Positions 13,182 to 24,161 are shown, counted from the first letter of the stretch. The stretch is DNA of 64,000 bases from Halovulum marinum (GCF_009697225.1 NZ_WIND01000004.1:197435-261434); one strand, 5' to 3'. Notes: a model not told the origin generated them from the letters alone. Translations and numbers: made by a program.

Positions 13182-13210
13182 TTGCACCCGGCACACGCCG
13201 CACCTATGAC
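13182..13210 (+). promoter_or_regulatory. Promoter of tRNA-Ala
   Basis: TTGCAC (13182-13187), a 17-base spacer and TATGAC (13205-13210), ending 27 bases before the tRNA. The CTTGCA-type -35 recurs in front of the rimP leader at 42582. Confidence 0.6.
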
Positions 13211-13237
13211 ACGCCCACCCGAACACTGGGTGATTCA

Positions 13238-13313
<76 letters not shown>

Positions 13314-13422
13314 AATCTCTAAATCAGGAAGAAGTTCAGCAACTTGCTGATTTTAAATGGTGTTCTCCAAAGGTTGTCACGCTGAGGTGTTACAGTGGAG
13401 CGCCTCAAGAAGATGCCAGGTC

Positions 13423-13683
13423 ATGCGCGATGAGCTTTTGAACGAGACCATGTTCCGCGACATGGCCCATGCCCGTTCCGCAATCCGCGCCTGGGCCGCC
13501 GACTACAACGAGCAAAGGCCCCATTCCGCCCTCGGTTGCCAGACCCCAAAGGCGTTCGCCGAGCACCTGCTAACCGCAACCGACAGCCGCGCTGCGTCAC
13601 ATGAAAACTCCGCGCATCTGTCGGTTGCTCCACCAGCGCCAATCGGCGTATCAACCCAAAGGGCTCCAGTTCCCGCTGGATGA
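13423..13683 (+). pseudogene. IS3-family transposase (OrfB) C-terminal remnant
   Basis: The translation RDELLNETMFRDMAHAR followed by AIRAWAADYNEQRPHSALG is the unmistakable C-terminal end of IS3-family integrase-type transposases, including the last part of the DDE core. The frame begins abruptly just before this block; the DD residues and the whole N-terminal and orfA parts are missing, so it cannot be active. The sequence after the stop may hold the IS right end, but no matching left inverted repeat is visible. Confidence 0.85.
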
Positions 13684-14177
13684 AAGTTCAGTGGCAGGTC
13701 ACCCGCGATGGCCGCGCCGGTTCCTGCCGTACCTAAAGAACCCACTGCCCCAGTTACCGCCGCAACAAAGGCCGAACCTGCGAGCGCCTTAGTCGCCGCA
13801 CCAAGTGCCACTGATGCTTTCCGGTCGGACACCTGCAGTATCCGTGCGGCGATTGAAGTCAGGAGTGAGGAAGTGGATTTCAGATCAGCGTCGGACCTGT
13901 CGAGCGCTTCAGTACTCAAGGCGGGTGATTTCATTAAGGATGCGTACTCTCATTTTGGCAGGATCGGTGGGCGGAAAGACAGTGTCAACTACGAGGCTTG
14001 GTCAGAACCGAACGGGCCAGCCGATCTAGCTCCCTTCCGACCAGGGCACACTACTGAGTGTCAGTGGCACCAGGGGGCGGTGAGAGTGCCGAAAGTGTTA
14101 CAGAGGATTGTCACACCCAAAGCGGTGCAGTATTGACAAGCAGTTGAAAACAAACAGGATCAACAACAGATCAGCGT

Positions 14178-14196
14178 CTCCCCTTGGCTCCACCAA
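14178..14196 (+). repeat. Distal attachment-site copy (attR)
   Basis: Direct repeat of 13296-13314 (19/19). No tRNA body precedes it, so it is only the duplicated 3' tail that marks the far end of the former integrated element. Confidence 0.85.
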
Positions 14197-14864
14197 TCAC
14201 CCGCGACTTCCTGCCATAGCTGGTCAATCCTTGCCGGTCGCGAGTCCGGGCTAGGATTCAATCCGACATCGGTCCGGGATCCTCCGGAAGCTGCATGATC
14301 TCCAGGTTTCCCGGCAATCCCTCGCGAGGATCGGCCATCCAAGGCTGCGCAGGCCCATCCTGGCATCCGGTCAGCGCAACGCATCCTCATTCCGGATAGC
14401 ATGGCGCCGGAGCCTGGTTCGCGCGCCAGGTCGCGACAGCCCGGACGCGGTTTGGCTTGCTCTCGGTGCTGTCTACCTCGCGCCCGACCGATGCCGCATC
14501 GCCTGCACCCCGGCCTTGCGGGGGCTGGCGTTCGGCCCCGATATGACCCGGCATGTGCCGCCCCGATCCTGTTCGGACCTATCGCCGCAGCCGCGGTCGG
14601 CGGCTTTCTTGCCATGACGGTATGCGCCGCCGCTGGTGCCGCCTCCGCCGCCGCGACGCCGCCGGGCCCGCCGTGCCGTTGCGCCGGGGCAATTCGCCCG
14701 CCCCGCCCGGCGATCGGGTTGTTGATTTCCGCCGCGCAGGCATTACATCGGCAGCAGCAGAAGCGCGCTTCTGTGCGGTGACCGGGCCCCTCTGGCGGAA
14801 GTGGCGGCGCTTTCGTGATGTCGGAACCGCGTTCTTGTCCAGCCGCCTGGAACGACTTTCGAAC
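14197..14864 (+). other. Long region without a recognisable gene
   Basis: These 668 bases between the island remnant and the DUF475 gene contain several open frames, but their translations are low-complexity Arg/Ala/Pro strings without family resemblance. One plus-strand frame (14401-14781) has a short hydrophobic stretch and may be a decayed gene. I see no RNA gene or clear terminator. It should contain the promoter of the DUF475 gene. Confidence 0.4.
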
Positions 14865-15953
14865 ATGCAGGATACGGCCACCCCGACCGCGGGTTCCGAC
14901 GGCGCGAGCGCGTCGTCGGCATCGCTTCTCCGCTATTTCCGCTGGGCGATCATCGTCACCGTGCTGGGCCTGGGCTTGGGCGCCCTGCTCGGCTGGCAGA
15001 CCACCGGCACGCTGGGCGGCACGCTCACCATTTTCTTCATCTGCTCGGTGCTCGCCGTGCTCGAGATCTCGCTGAGCTTCGACAACGCCATCGTCAACGC
15101 CAACAAGCTGAAGGACATGACGCCCGCCTGGCAGCGCCGGTTCCTGACCTGGGGGATCCTGATCGCGGTGTTCGGCATGCGCATCGTGTTCCCGCTGCTG
15201 ATCGTCGTGATCGCCGCCAACATCGGCCCGTGGCAGGCCGTGGTGCTGGCCGCCGCCGAGCCCGGCGAATACGCCCGCATCATGGAGGAGGCGCATCTGC
15301 CGATCGCGGCCTTCGGCGGCAGCTTCCTGATGATGGTCGGCCTGTCGTTCTTCTTCGACCACGAGAAGGACGTGCACTGGGTGCGCTGGATCGAGAACCA
15401 CATCGCCCGCTCGGCCTCGATCCGCGGTATCGAGGTGCTGCTGGTGCTGCTGCTGATCCTCGGCTTCTCGCGGCTGCAGCACGACGGCAACCAGCAGGTG
15501 TTCTTCACGGCCGCGGTCTGGGGGCTGGTGACGTTCCTGACGGTCGAGGTGCTGGGCGGGCTGCTGGACAGCAGCCGCCAGGCGCTGCACGCCGGCGCCC
15601 GCGGCGGGCTGGGCGCGTTCCTGTACCTCGAGGTGCTCGACGCCAGCTTCTCGTTCGACGGGGTGATCGGCGCCTTCGCGCTCAGCCAGAACCTGTTCGT
15701 CATCGCCATCGGCCTCGGCATCGGCGCAATGTATGTGCGCTCGATGACGATCATGCTGGTCGAGAAGGGCACGCTGACCCAGTACCGCTTTCTGGAACAC
15801 GGGGCGTTCTACGCGATCCTCGCGCTGTCGGTGATCATGTTCGCCCAGTCGCTGGTCAAGATCCCCGAGGTGATCACCGGGCTCGGCGGCGCCGGGCTGA
15901 TCGGCGTGGCGCTTTGGTCCTCGGTCCGCTGGAACCGGGCGAACGGGCACTAG
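14865..15953 (+). CDS. DUF475 integral membrane protein (TerC-like)
   Basis: This 362-residue protein has about nine hydrophobic segments. The conserved acidic motifs in membrane regions, LEISLSFDNAIVNANKL and DASFSFDGVIGAFA, are typical of DUF475, a family related to TerC/tellurium-resistance metal transporters; the two SFD motifs are likely metal-binding. GGSFLMMVGLSFFFDHEKD marks the central loop. The ATG at 14865 is chosen because it begins the family-like part; no strong ribosome site is seen and a start further upstream cannot be excluded. Transport of a metal ion is inferred from the family only. Confidence 0.85.
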   Translation: MQDTATPTAGSDGASASSASLLRYFRWAIIVTVLGLGLGALLGWQTTGTLGGTLTIFFICSVLAVLEISLSFDNAIVNANKLKDMTPAWQRRFLTWGILIAVFGMRIVFPLLIVVIAANIGPWQAVVLAAAEPGEYARIMEEAHLPIAAFGGSFLMMVGLSFFFDHEKDVHWVRWIENHIARSASIRGIEVLLVLLLILGFSRLQHDGNQQVFFTAAVWGLVTFLTVEVLGGLLDSSRQALHAGARGGLGAFLYLEVLDASFSFDGVIGAFALSQNLFVIAIGLGIGAMYVRSMTIMLVEKGTLTQYRFLEHGAFYAILALSVIMFAQSLVKIPEVITGLGGAGLIGVALWSSVRWNRANGH

Positions 15954-16057
15954 ATGAATAGGCAGGCGGCCGCGTCGGCTTCGGCGATTCGCGGCTGCAC
16001 TTCCACGCGGCGACGTGGTAAGGCCGGCCGGGACGGAAACAGTCTATGGGGAACGTC

Positions 16058-17277
<1,220 letters not shown>

Positions 17278-17278
<1 letters not shown>

Positions 17279-18123
17279 TGGCCGCGTCACAGGCGTCGCG
17301 CCCGGCGGGCGCGGCGCAGGCCTATGTCACCCTCGTCACCAATGCCGACTACGCCGCCGGGGCGCTGGCCCTGGTGCGGTCGCTGCGGCTGACGGGAACG
17401 CAAGCCGATATCGTCGTGCTGCACACCGGCGGCGCGCCTGCCGATTCGCTTGCGCCGCTGGAGGCGTTGGGCGCGCGGCTGGTGCTGGCCGGGCTGCTGC
17501 CGACCTCGGACGCGTTCAACGCCCGCCACGCCCGCACCGCGCTGCACGGCGCCGCGCCCTTCACCAGGGGCCGCAAGCCCGAGTTCCACACCCCGCTCGA
17601 CAACTTCGCCAAGCTGCGGCTGTGGCAGATGACCGAATATCGCTCGTGCGTGTTCATCGACGCCGACGCGCTGGTGCTGCGGACCATCGACAAGCTGTTC
17701 GACTACCCCGAGTTCTGCGCCGCGCCGAACGTCTACGAGGGGCTGGGCGACTTTCACCGGATGAACTCCGGCGTGTTCACCGCGCGGCCTTCCGAGGCCA
17801 CGTTCGATGCGATGCTTGCGCGGCTCGACGCGCCCGACGCGTTCTGGCGGCGCACCGACCAGACCTTCCTGCAGGCGTTCTTCCCCGACTGGCACGGGCT
17901 GCCGGTGTTCTACAACACATTGCAATATGTCTGGTTCACCATGCCCGAACTCTGGGACTGGGCCTCGGTCCGGGTGCTGCACTTCCAGTACGAAAAGCCG
18001 TGGGAGGCGGACCATCCCAAGGCCGACAGGCTGCGCCCGCTGATCGACCTGTGGCAGGCGTTCCACGACGGCGCGCCGATCCCGGACCTGGGCAGCCTGC
18101 CGACCCCATGCGCACCGTCGTAA
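17278..18123 (+). CDS. sqdD: Family 8 glycosyltransferase of sulfolipid synthesis
   Basis: This 281-residue glycogenin-like GT8 protein matches the second gene of the Rhodobacter sqdBDC operon. The sugar-nucleotide/metal site is the DxD motif in FIDADALVL (about residues 124-132), with the N-terminal LVTNADYAAGALAL typical of the family and NSGVFTARP in the acceptor side. In Rhodobacter SqdD is thought to transfer sulfoquinovose to diacylglycerol. Its start overlaps sqdB (one base shared) and its end overlaps sqdC by 16 bases. Confidence 0.92.
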
Positions 18124-18938
18124 CCGGCGGCACCGGCCGCGTCGGCTGGTTCGTCGCGCAGCACTGCCGGGCGCTTGGCTGGGACGTGACCACCACCGGC
18201 CGCGACTTACCGCTTGCGCCGGACACCGACTTCGCCCCCCTGCTCGCGGGGGTCGACCTGCTGGTTCACTGCGCCTTCGCCCATGTCCCGGGACGCTACC
18301 GCGGCGGCGAGGGCGACGATCCGGCCGGCTTCCGCCGCGCCAACCTCGACGGCACCGCGGCGCTGTTCCACGCCGCCCGTGCCGCCGGCGTGGCCCGCGT
18401 GATCTTCCTGTCCAGCCGCGCCGTCTATGGCCCCCACGCCCCCGGCACTCGGCTGACCGAGGACATGCCCTGCCACCCCGACACCCTCTACGGCGAGGTC
18501 AAGCTGGCCGCCGAGCGCGCGCTGGCCCGGCTTTCGGCCCCCGGCTTCACCGGCGTGTCGCTGCGGGCGACCGGGGTCTACGGCCCCACGCCCGCCGGGA
18601 TCGCGCACAAATGGGCCGGCCTGTTCCGCGACTTCCGCGAGGGCCGCCCGATCGCGCCGCGCGCCGGGACCGAGGTGCACGGGCAGGACCTTGCCCGCGC
18701 CGTGGCGCTGGTCGCGCGGCAGCCCTCGCCCGCCCCGGTCTACAACGTCTCGGACCTGCTTCTGGACCGGCGCGACCTGCTGCGCCTGACCGGCCTGCAA
18801 GGGGCCCTGCCCGAGCCGGCGGATGCCGCGCAGGTCAACCAGATGGACACCGGCCGCCTGCGGGCGCTGGGCTGGCGGCCCGGCGGGTTGCCGCTGCTGC
18901 AAGAGACACTTTCCAGGCTTCTGCAGACCGGCGACTAA
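18108..18938 (+). CDS. sqdC: NAD(P)-dependent epimerase/reductase of the sulfolipid operon
   Basis: This 276-residue extended SDR protein has the nucleotide-binding VTGGTGRVGW at its N-terminus, the Ser of the active site in FLSSRAVYG, and the YxxxK pair in LYGEVK. By position behind sqdB and sqdD it corresponds to Rhodobacter sqdC, a gene needed for normal sulfolipid level but of less defined reaction. It overlaps sqdD by 16 bases, and its stop codon overlaps the stop of ccoS on the other strand. Confidence 0.87.
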   Translation: MRTVVTGGTGRVGWFVAQHCRALGWDVTTTGRDLPLAPDTDFAPLLAGVDLLVHCAFAHVPGRYRGGEGDDPAGFRRANLDGTAALFHAARAAGVARVIFLSSRAVYGPHAPGTRLTEDMPCHPDTLYGEVKLAAERALARLSAPGFTGVSLRATGVYGPTPAGIAHKWAGLFRDFREGRPIAPRAGTEVHGQDLARAVALVARQPSPAPVYNVSDLLLDRRDLLRLTGLQGALPEPADAAQVNQMDTGRLRALGWRPGGLPLLQETLSRLLQTGD

Positions 18939-19081
18939 TCCGGCTCCTGATCCTCCAGTATCCGCGCGGCGCTCCCCTCGGGATCGTCGAACTGCCCGGA
19001 GCGCAGGGCGAAGACGAAGGCCGCAAGCCCGGCTCCGCCCAGCACCAGCGAGATCGGGATCAGCACCAGCAGAACGTTCAT
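18935..19081 (-). CDS. ccoS: cbb3-type oxidase assembly protein CcoS
   Basis: This 48-residue protein starts MNVLLVLIPISLVLGGAGL, a single membrane helix, followed by the conserved segment FALRSGQFDDPEGSA that identifies CcoS. CcoS is needed for cofactor insertion into CcoN. It follows ccoI after one base, ending the ccoGHIS operon. Its last four bases overlap the convergent sqdC gene. Confidence 0.95.
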   Translation of the reverse strand: MNVLLVLIPISLVLGGAGLAAFVFALRSGQFDDPEGSAARILEDQEPD

Positions 19082-19082
19082 G

Positions 19083-21260
19083 TCATCCCCCCTGGTTCAT
19101 CCCGCGACGCACCCGCAGCGCGTTCAGCGACACGCAGATCGACGAGCCCGACATCGCCAGCGCGGCGGCCAGCGGGGTCGCGTAGCCCGCCACCGCCAGC
19201 GGGATCGCCACCGCGTTGTAGGCTGCGGCCAGGGCGAAATTCTCCAGCATCCGCGACCGGGCGCTGCCCGCCAGCCGGATCACCCGCGGCACCACCGACA
19301 GGTCCGGCGTCAGCAGCACGATGTCCGCCGCGTTGCGCGCCACGTCCATGCCCGAGGCCGGCGAGATCGACACGTCCGCCGCCGCCAGCGCCGCGGTGTC
19401 GTTCATCCCGTCGCCGAGCATCAGCACCCGCGCCCCCGCGGCCCTGAGCGAGGACACCCGGTCGGCCTTGTCCTCGGGCGTCAGCCCGGCCTCGGCCGCG
19501 TCGATGCCGAAGCGCGCCGCCAGGCGCGCGACCGGCACGGGCGCATCGCCCGACAGCAGCATCACCCGCTTGCCGCGCAGCCCCTCGAGCATGTCCGCAA
19601 GACCCGGGCGCGGGCGGTCGGCAAAGCGGAAGCCGACCGGCGGCGCGTTCCCGACGCGCAGCCAGGTGGCGGTGGTCTCCGCGTCCCCGGTCTCGACCCA
19701 CTGGGCCCGGCCCAGACGCACGGCCTGCCCGTCGAGCCGCCCCTCGACACCCTGGCCGGGCACCTCCCGCACCGCCTCGATCCGCGGCAGATCCAGCGCC
19801 GCCGCATCCGCCGCGGCGGCCAGCGCCCGCGCCAGCGGATGCGCGCTGCCCGCGCCCAGCGCCCCGGCGACCGCCAGCGCGCCCGCCGGCACCGCTTCGG
19901 GGTCAGCCAGCACCGGCGCGCCCTCGGTCAGCGTACCCGTCTTGTCCAGAACCACGGTATCCACGCCCGCCAGCCGCTCCAGCGCGGTGCCGTCCTTCAG
20001 CAGCACGCCGCTGCGGAACAGCGCACCGCTGGCGGCGACCATGACCGAGGGCACGGCAAGACCCAGCGCGCAGGGGCAGGTGATGATCAGGACCGCGACG
20101 GCGATGTTGATCGACAGCCGCGCGTCGCCGCTCGCCCAGTACCAGCCCAGTCCCGAGACCAGCGCCAGCAGATGCACCACCGGCGCGTAGACGCGCGCGG
20201 CGCGGTCGGCCAGCGAGACGTACCTGTTCCGCGCGCCCTCGGCCTCGCGCACCAGATCGGCGATCCGGCGCAGCGTGGAGTCGGCCCCTGCGGCGGTGAC
20301 GCGCACCTCCAGCCGGCCGGTCAGGTTGACCTCGCCGGCATGCACGGCCTGCCCGGCGGCGGCGGCCACCGGGGCGGTTTCGCCGGTCAGCAGGCTGCGG
20401 TCGAGTTCGGTCGCGCCGGACCGGATGATGCCGTCGGTGGGCACCCGCATGCCGGGGCGCACCAGAACCACATCGCCCACCGCCAGTTCGGCCACCGGCA
20501 CGGTGCACGCCCCGCCCTTGCCCAGAAGCTCGGCGCGCGGCACCTCGAGCGCGGCCAGTTCGGCAGCGGCCGAGCGCGCCGCGGCGCGGCTGCGGTGGTC
20601 CAGCACCCGGCCCAGCAGCAGGAAGAAGGTCAGCGACATCGCGGCGTCGAAATAGGCATGCGCGCCGCCCAGCGCGGTTTCGTACAGCGACACCGCCAGG
20701 CTCAGCAGGATCGCCAGCGAGATCGGCGTGTCCATCACCAGCCGGCCGACGCGCAGCGCCGCCCAGGCGTTGACGAAGAACGGCTGCGCCGCGAACAGCG
20801 CGGCCGGCAGCGCGATCAGCGCCGAGACCCAGTGCAGGAAGTCGCGGGTCACGCCCTCGGCCCCGGCCCAGACGGCGACCGACAGCAGCATCACGTTCAT
20901 CGCCCCGAAGCCGGCGACGCCGAGGCGCAGCAGCAGGGCGCGCCCCGCCGGGTCCGCCGCGCGGCCCAGCGTGGCGGCGTCCAGCACCCGGCCGGGATGG
21001 CCCAGCGCCTGCAGCCGGGCCAGCACGGCGGCCTCGACCTGCGCGCCGGGGCGGGCGGTGATGGCCAGCCGCCTGAGCGTCAGGTTCACCCGTGCGGCGA
21101 CGACACCCTCGAGCCCCGCCAGCCCGTGCTCGACCGTCGCGATGCAGCCGGCGCAATGCACCGACGGCACCGCGATCTGCAGTGTCGCGCCAGACGCCGC
21201 GGCGGCGGGGCGCGGCGCGGGCGCGGCCGCCGCGGCGGCTGGGCAGGCAGCGACGCTCAT
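19083..21260 (-). CDS. ccoI: Copper-translocating P-type ATPase of cbb3 oxidase maturation
   Basis: This 725-residue P1B-type ATPase exports or delivers copper for the CuB site of cbb3 oxidase. In order: an Ala-rich start, a heavy-metal domain with CAGC, eight membrane segments, the metal-path motif CPC in TCPCALGLAVPS, the phosphorylation site DKTGTLTEG, the HP motif in SAHPLARAL and the hinge GDGMNDTAAL. Start MSVAACPA at 21260 overlaps the ccoH stop as ATGA. Longer in-frame extensions upstream are inside ccoH and unlikely. Confidence 0.95.
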   Translation of the reverse strand: MSVAACPAAAAAAPAPRPAAAASGATLQIAVPSVHCAGCIATVEHGLAGLEGVVAARVNLTLRRLAITARPGAQVEAAVLARLQALGHPGRVLDAATLGRAADPAGRALLLRLGVAGFGAMNVMLLSVAVWAGAEGVTRDFLHWVSALIALPAALFAAQPFFVNAWAALRVGRLVMDTPISLAILLSLAVSLYETALGGAHAYFDAAMSLTFFLLLGRVLDHRSRAAARSAAAELAALEVPRAELLGKGGACTVPVAELAVGDVVLVRPGMRVPTDGIIRSGATELDRSLLTGETAPVAAAAGQAVHAGEVNLTGRLEVRVTAAGADSTLRRIADLVREAEGARNRYVSLADRAARVYAPVVHLLALVSGLGWYWASGDARLSINIAVAVLIITCPCALGLAVPSVMVAASGALFRSGVLLKDGTALERLAGVDTVVLDKTGTLTEGAPVLADPEAVPAGALAVAGALGAGSAHPLARALAAAADAAALDLPRIEAVREVPGQGVEGRLDGQAVRLGRAQWVETGDAETTATWLRVGNAPPVGFRFADRPRPGLADMLEGLRGKRVMLLSGDAPVPVARLAARFGIDAAEAGLTPEDKADRVSSLRAAGARVLMLGDGMNDTAALAAADVSISPASGMDVARNAADIVLLTPDLSVVPRVIRLAGSARSRMLENFALAAAYNAVAIPLAVAGYATPLAAALAMSGSSICVSLNALRVRRGMNQGG

Positions 21261-21727
21261 TGCGGCACCCGCAGGTCCAGCCGCTGGCGGAACCCGGTGC
21301 CGTCGGCGGCGGTGGCCGCGATCCGGACCTGCCACGGCCCGGGCTCCAGCCGCGCCGGCGCGACCAGCCCGCCGGCGCCCGGCGCGAAGGCCAGCGCCCG
21401 GTCCTGCGCCATGTGCGTCGCCCGGCCGACGCTGGCGGTGATCGCGGCGGGCAGCACCCGGGCGCCGTCGCGGTCGAGCACGACCAGCGTCACCCGTCCC
21501 GGCCGATAGGAGACCCGCGCGGTCCAGCCCAACGCCCGCTGCGCCGCACGCTCGCGGTCGAAGCCCTGGCTGGCGACGTAGCTGTTGCGGACCTCGAGCC
21601 CCGGAAAGCTGCCCAGCGCGGCCCAGACCAGCGCCATGTTGGCCCCGATCACCACCGCGAAGCCGGCGGCGGTGATGCCGAGGACGGTGCGGCCGGTCAG
21701 CGGGCGGCCGGTCGGTTGCTGCGCCAT
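21257..21727 (-). CDS. ccoH: cbb3 oxidase accessory protein CcoH (FixH)
   Basis: This 156-residue FixH-type protein has one N-terminal membrane helix (about residues 17-36, LGITAAGFAVVIGANMALV) and a periplasmic domain that begins with the conserved region NSYVASQGFD and contains LGWTARVSY. CcoH is a stable interaction partner during cbb3 oxidase assembly. Start and stop overlap ccoG and ccoI by one and four bases. Confidence 0.93.
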   Translation of the reverse strand: MAQQPTGRPLTGRTVLGITAAGFAVVIGANMALVWAALGSFPGLEVRNSYVASQGFDRERAAQRALGWTARVSYRPGRVTLVVLDRDGARVLPAAITASVGRATHMAQDRALAFAPGAGGLVAPARLEPGPWQVRIAATAADGTGFRQRLDLRVPQ

Positions 21728-23154
21728 CACTGGTCCTTTCCGGTGAACACGGTATCGGCATGCGCGCGGGCGTCGCCGCCCTGCGCGGTGATCCACAGCC
21801 GCACGCCGGTGCGGCCGGCGGCGGCGGCGGCGCTGCCGGGCGCGGCGGTCAGGTACAGGCGCTGCCGGAAGGTCTCGTCCGCCGGCACGATCACCGCCGG
21901 GTTCCGCGTGCCTTCCAGCGACAATTGCAGATCGCGCGCGCCTTCCAGCGTGAACACGAAGCTCCGCGCGGCCCCGTCCTGGTTGCGCAGCCGCACCTCG
22001 TAGGCGTTGCGGATCGCGCCATCGGCCAGCGTGACGTAGACCGGGCTGCGCACAGGCGAGACCGCCAGCGACACGTCCGAGCGGATGAACAGCGCCACCA
22101 GCAGCGCCAGCCCGACCCCGGCCCAGAGCGCGGTGCAGAGGATCGTGCGCGGCCGCAGCGCGTGGCGCCAGGCGGGCCGCGGCGCGCCGCCCGCGCGCTC
22201 GCGCGGCTCGTCCGACAGCGCCAGGTAGTCGATCAGCCCGCGCGGCTTGCCGATCCTGGACATCACGTCGTCGCAGGCGTCGATGCACAGCGCGCAGGTG
22301 ATGCACTCCAGCTGCTGGCCGTCGCGGATGTCGATGCCCATCGGGCAGACGTTGACGCAGGCCATGCAGTCGATGCAGTCGCCCAGCCCGGCCGCCGCGG
22401 CGGCCTTGCGGTGCTTGCCGCGCGGCTCGCCGCGCCAGCCGCGGTAGCCGACGGTCAGCGTGTCCTCGTCCATCATCGCGGCCTGGATCCGCGGCCACGG
22501 GCACATGTAGATGCACACCTGTTCGCGCAGGAAGCCGCCGAACACGAAGGTGGTCGCGGTCAGCAGCAGCACCGAGGCGTAGGCGACGAACGGCGCCTGG
22601 CCGGCGGCCAGCGCCCGCGCCAGCGTCGGCGCGTCGGCGAAGTAGAAAACCCAGGCGCCGCCGGTGGCGGCCGCGATCAGCAGCCACAGCGCCCACTTGG
22701 CAGCGCGCAGCCGGGCCTTGCGGGCGCTCCACTTCGCGTTCCACAGGCGCAGGCGGGCGTTGCGGTCGCCCTCGACCCGGCGCTCGACCAGGATGAAAAG
22801 GTCGGTCCAGACGGTCTGCGGGCAGGAATAGCCGCACCAGACCCGGCCCAGCGCCGAGGTGAACAGGAACAGCCCCAGCCCGGCCATGATCAGCAGCCCG
22901 GCGACGAAGTAGAACTCGTGCGGCCAGATCTCGATCCAGAAGAAGAAGAACCGGCGGTGCGCCAGGTCGACCAGCACCGCCTGGTCGGGCAGGTTCGGGC
23001 CGCGGTCCCAGCGGATCCACGGCGTCAGGTAGTAGATCCCCAGCGTGACCGCCATGATCCACCACTTCAGGGTGCGGAACCGGCCGCCGACGCGGCGCGG
23101 GAACACCGGCGCCTGCGCCTCGTAGAGCTTCGGGGGCGAGTCTGCGGCGCTCAC
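21727..23154 (-). CDS. ccoG: Polyferredoxin-type cbb3 assembly protein CcoG (FixG/RdxA)
   Basis: This 475-residue membrane iron-sulfur protein holds two 4Fe-4S motifs, CIDCMACVNVCP and CITCALCIDAC, in a loop between membrane helices, plus the early GYSCPQTVWTD and CIYMCPWPRIQ regions and a C-terminal immunoglobulin-like FixG domain. CcoG is reported to reduce copper during cbb3 oxidase maturation. The GTG start at 23154 has an excellent ribosome site (GAAGGAG, ten bases upstream). An FNR box lies at 23228-23241. Confidence 0.95.
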   Translation of the reverse strand: MSAADSPPKLYEAQAPVFPRRVGGRFRTLKWWIMAVTLGIYYLTPWIRWDRGPNLPDQAVLVDLAHRRFFFFWIEIWPHEFYFVAGLLIMAGLGLFLFTSALGRVWCGYSCPQTVWTDLFILVERRVEGDRNARLRLWNAKWSARKARLRAAKWALWLLIAAATGGAWVFYFADAPTLARALAAGQAPFVAYASVLLLTATTFVFGGFLREQVCIYMCPWPRIQAAMMDEDTLTVGYRGWRGEPRGKHRKAAAAAGLGDCIDCMACVNVCPMGIDIRDGQQLECITCALCIDACDDVMSRIGKPRGLIDYLALSDEPRERAGGAPRPAWRHALRPRTILCTALWAGVGLALLVALFIRSDVSLAVSPVRSPVYVTLADGAIRNAYEVRLRNQDGAARSFVFTLEGARDLQLSLEGTRNPAVIVPADETFRQRLYLTAAPGSAAAAAGRTGVRLWITAQGGDARAHADTVFTGKDQ

Positions 23155-23227
23155 GGGGGCGCGCTCCTTCGGTGGGGCTGGGATCCGGGTCACGTCGCCG
23201 GTGTGCCAGCCGCCCGGTGCCGCGGCC

Positions 23228-23241
23228 TTGACCTGGATCAA
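23228..23241. promoter_or_regulatory. FNR box upstream of ccoG
   Basis: TTGACCTGGATCAA differs from TTGAT-N4-ATCAA at one base. Its centre is about 80 bases before the ccoG start. The same box could also affect the divergent DUF2270 gene, whose start is about 106 bases away. FnrL is encoded in this window. Confidence 0.8.
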
Positions 23242-23340
23242 CCGCCGCCGCACCGGCGCTTTGACCGGGGCGGCCGGGGCGTGTCAGACTGTCGCGACCC
23301 GCGTCGCCGCACGCGCGCGGGGGCAGGACCGGAGGACGCC

Positions 23341-24021
23341 ATGAACGAAGCCGCGCCGCGAAAGAAACCGCGCGAGTTCACCGCGGCCGAGATCGGCGCG
23401 CTGGCGCATCTGTACCGCGGCGAGGTCTACCGCTCGACCCTGTGGCGGCAGCGGCTGGACACCACCACGAACTGGTCCGTGGTCACCCTGGGCATCGCGC
23501 TGTCGATCGCCTTCGCCTCGCCCGACGCCTCGCCGCTGCCGCTGATCCTGGTCGGCATCCTGATCCTGTTCTTCCTGCTGCTCGAGGCGCGCCGCTACCG
23601 CTATTTCAACGTCTGGCGCGCCCGCTGCCGCTGGATGGAGACGCATTTCTACGCGCCGATGCTGGAGACCGGCGATCTGCACACCGAGGAGAACTGGCAG
23701 AAGACGCTGGCCGACGACTATCTGGTGCCGCAGTACCATGTCGGCCTGCTGACCGCGGTCGGGCGGCGGATCCGGCGCAACTACATGTGGATCCTGCTGA
23801 TCCAGACCGTGGCCTACATCGGCAAGCTGGTGGTGCACCCCGAGCCGGTCGCCAGCTTCGCCGAGTTCATCGATCGCGCCGGGATCGGACCGTTGCCCGG
23901 CGCGCTGGTGCTGGGTGCGGGGCTGATCTACATCCTGGTCTGGGGCAGCGTCGGGGTCTGGAGCGGGCGCCGCGACCGGGCCAAGTTCAAGTTCCGGCAG
24001 AGCATGAGCTCGATGGGCTGA
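23341..24021 (+). CDS. DUF2270 membrane protein
   Basis: This 226-residue protein has about four hydrophobic segments (near residues 44-60, 62-80, 140-160 and 185-205) with the conserved soluble region ARRYRYFNVWRARCRWME and ENWQKTLADDYLVPQYHV typical of DUF2270. Function unknown. ACCGGAGGACGCC precedes the ATG. It splits the ccoGHIS and ccoNOQP blocks together with the next two genes and may share the promoter region with ccoG. Confidence 0.85.
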   Translation: MNEAAPRKKPREFTAAEIGALAHLYRGEVYRSTLWRQRLDTTTNWSVVTLGIALSIAFASPDASPLPLILVGILILFFLLLEARRYRYFNVWRARCRWMETHFYAPMLETGDLHTEENWQKTLADDYLVPQYHVGLLTAVGRRIRRNYMWILLIQTVAYIGKLVVHPEPVASFAEFIDRAGIGPLPGALVLGAGLIYILVWGSVGVWSGRRDRAKFKFRQSMSSMG

Positions 24022-24161
24022 ACGCCGCCCGCGGCGGCGTGAAAACCGCGGATTTCACCGTGAAAACCCCCGTGACCACCTGAAATCGTTCAGGAACAGA
24101 ATCCGAAAACTTCGTCAACGCCGTTCCGCCGGCCCCGGGCCGGCGCGCGGCGGCCGCCGGA

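Larger units (their letters stand above)
13315..14196. mobile_element. 882-bp remnant of an integrated element at tRNA-Ala
   Basis: This segment lies between two 19-bp copies of the tRNA-Ala 3' end, is less GC-rich than its surroundings, and contains only broken coding material (IS3-type transposase tail at 13423-13683). Short motifs TTGTCAC and GTGTTACAG occur near both ends (13374-13395 and 14095-14114), possibly integrase arm sites, though this is speculative. No integrase gene remains. I infer an ancient island or prophage that integrated at the tRNA and was later eroded or internally deleted. Confidence 0.75.

Noticed and set aside
13708..14136. 142-residue frame in the island remnant
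   Set aside because: No recognisable domain, no ribosome site, and another frame on the opposite strand is just as open; treated as decayed sequence.
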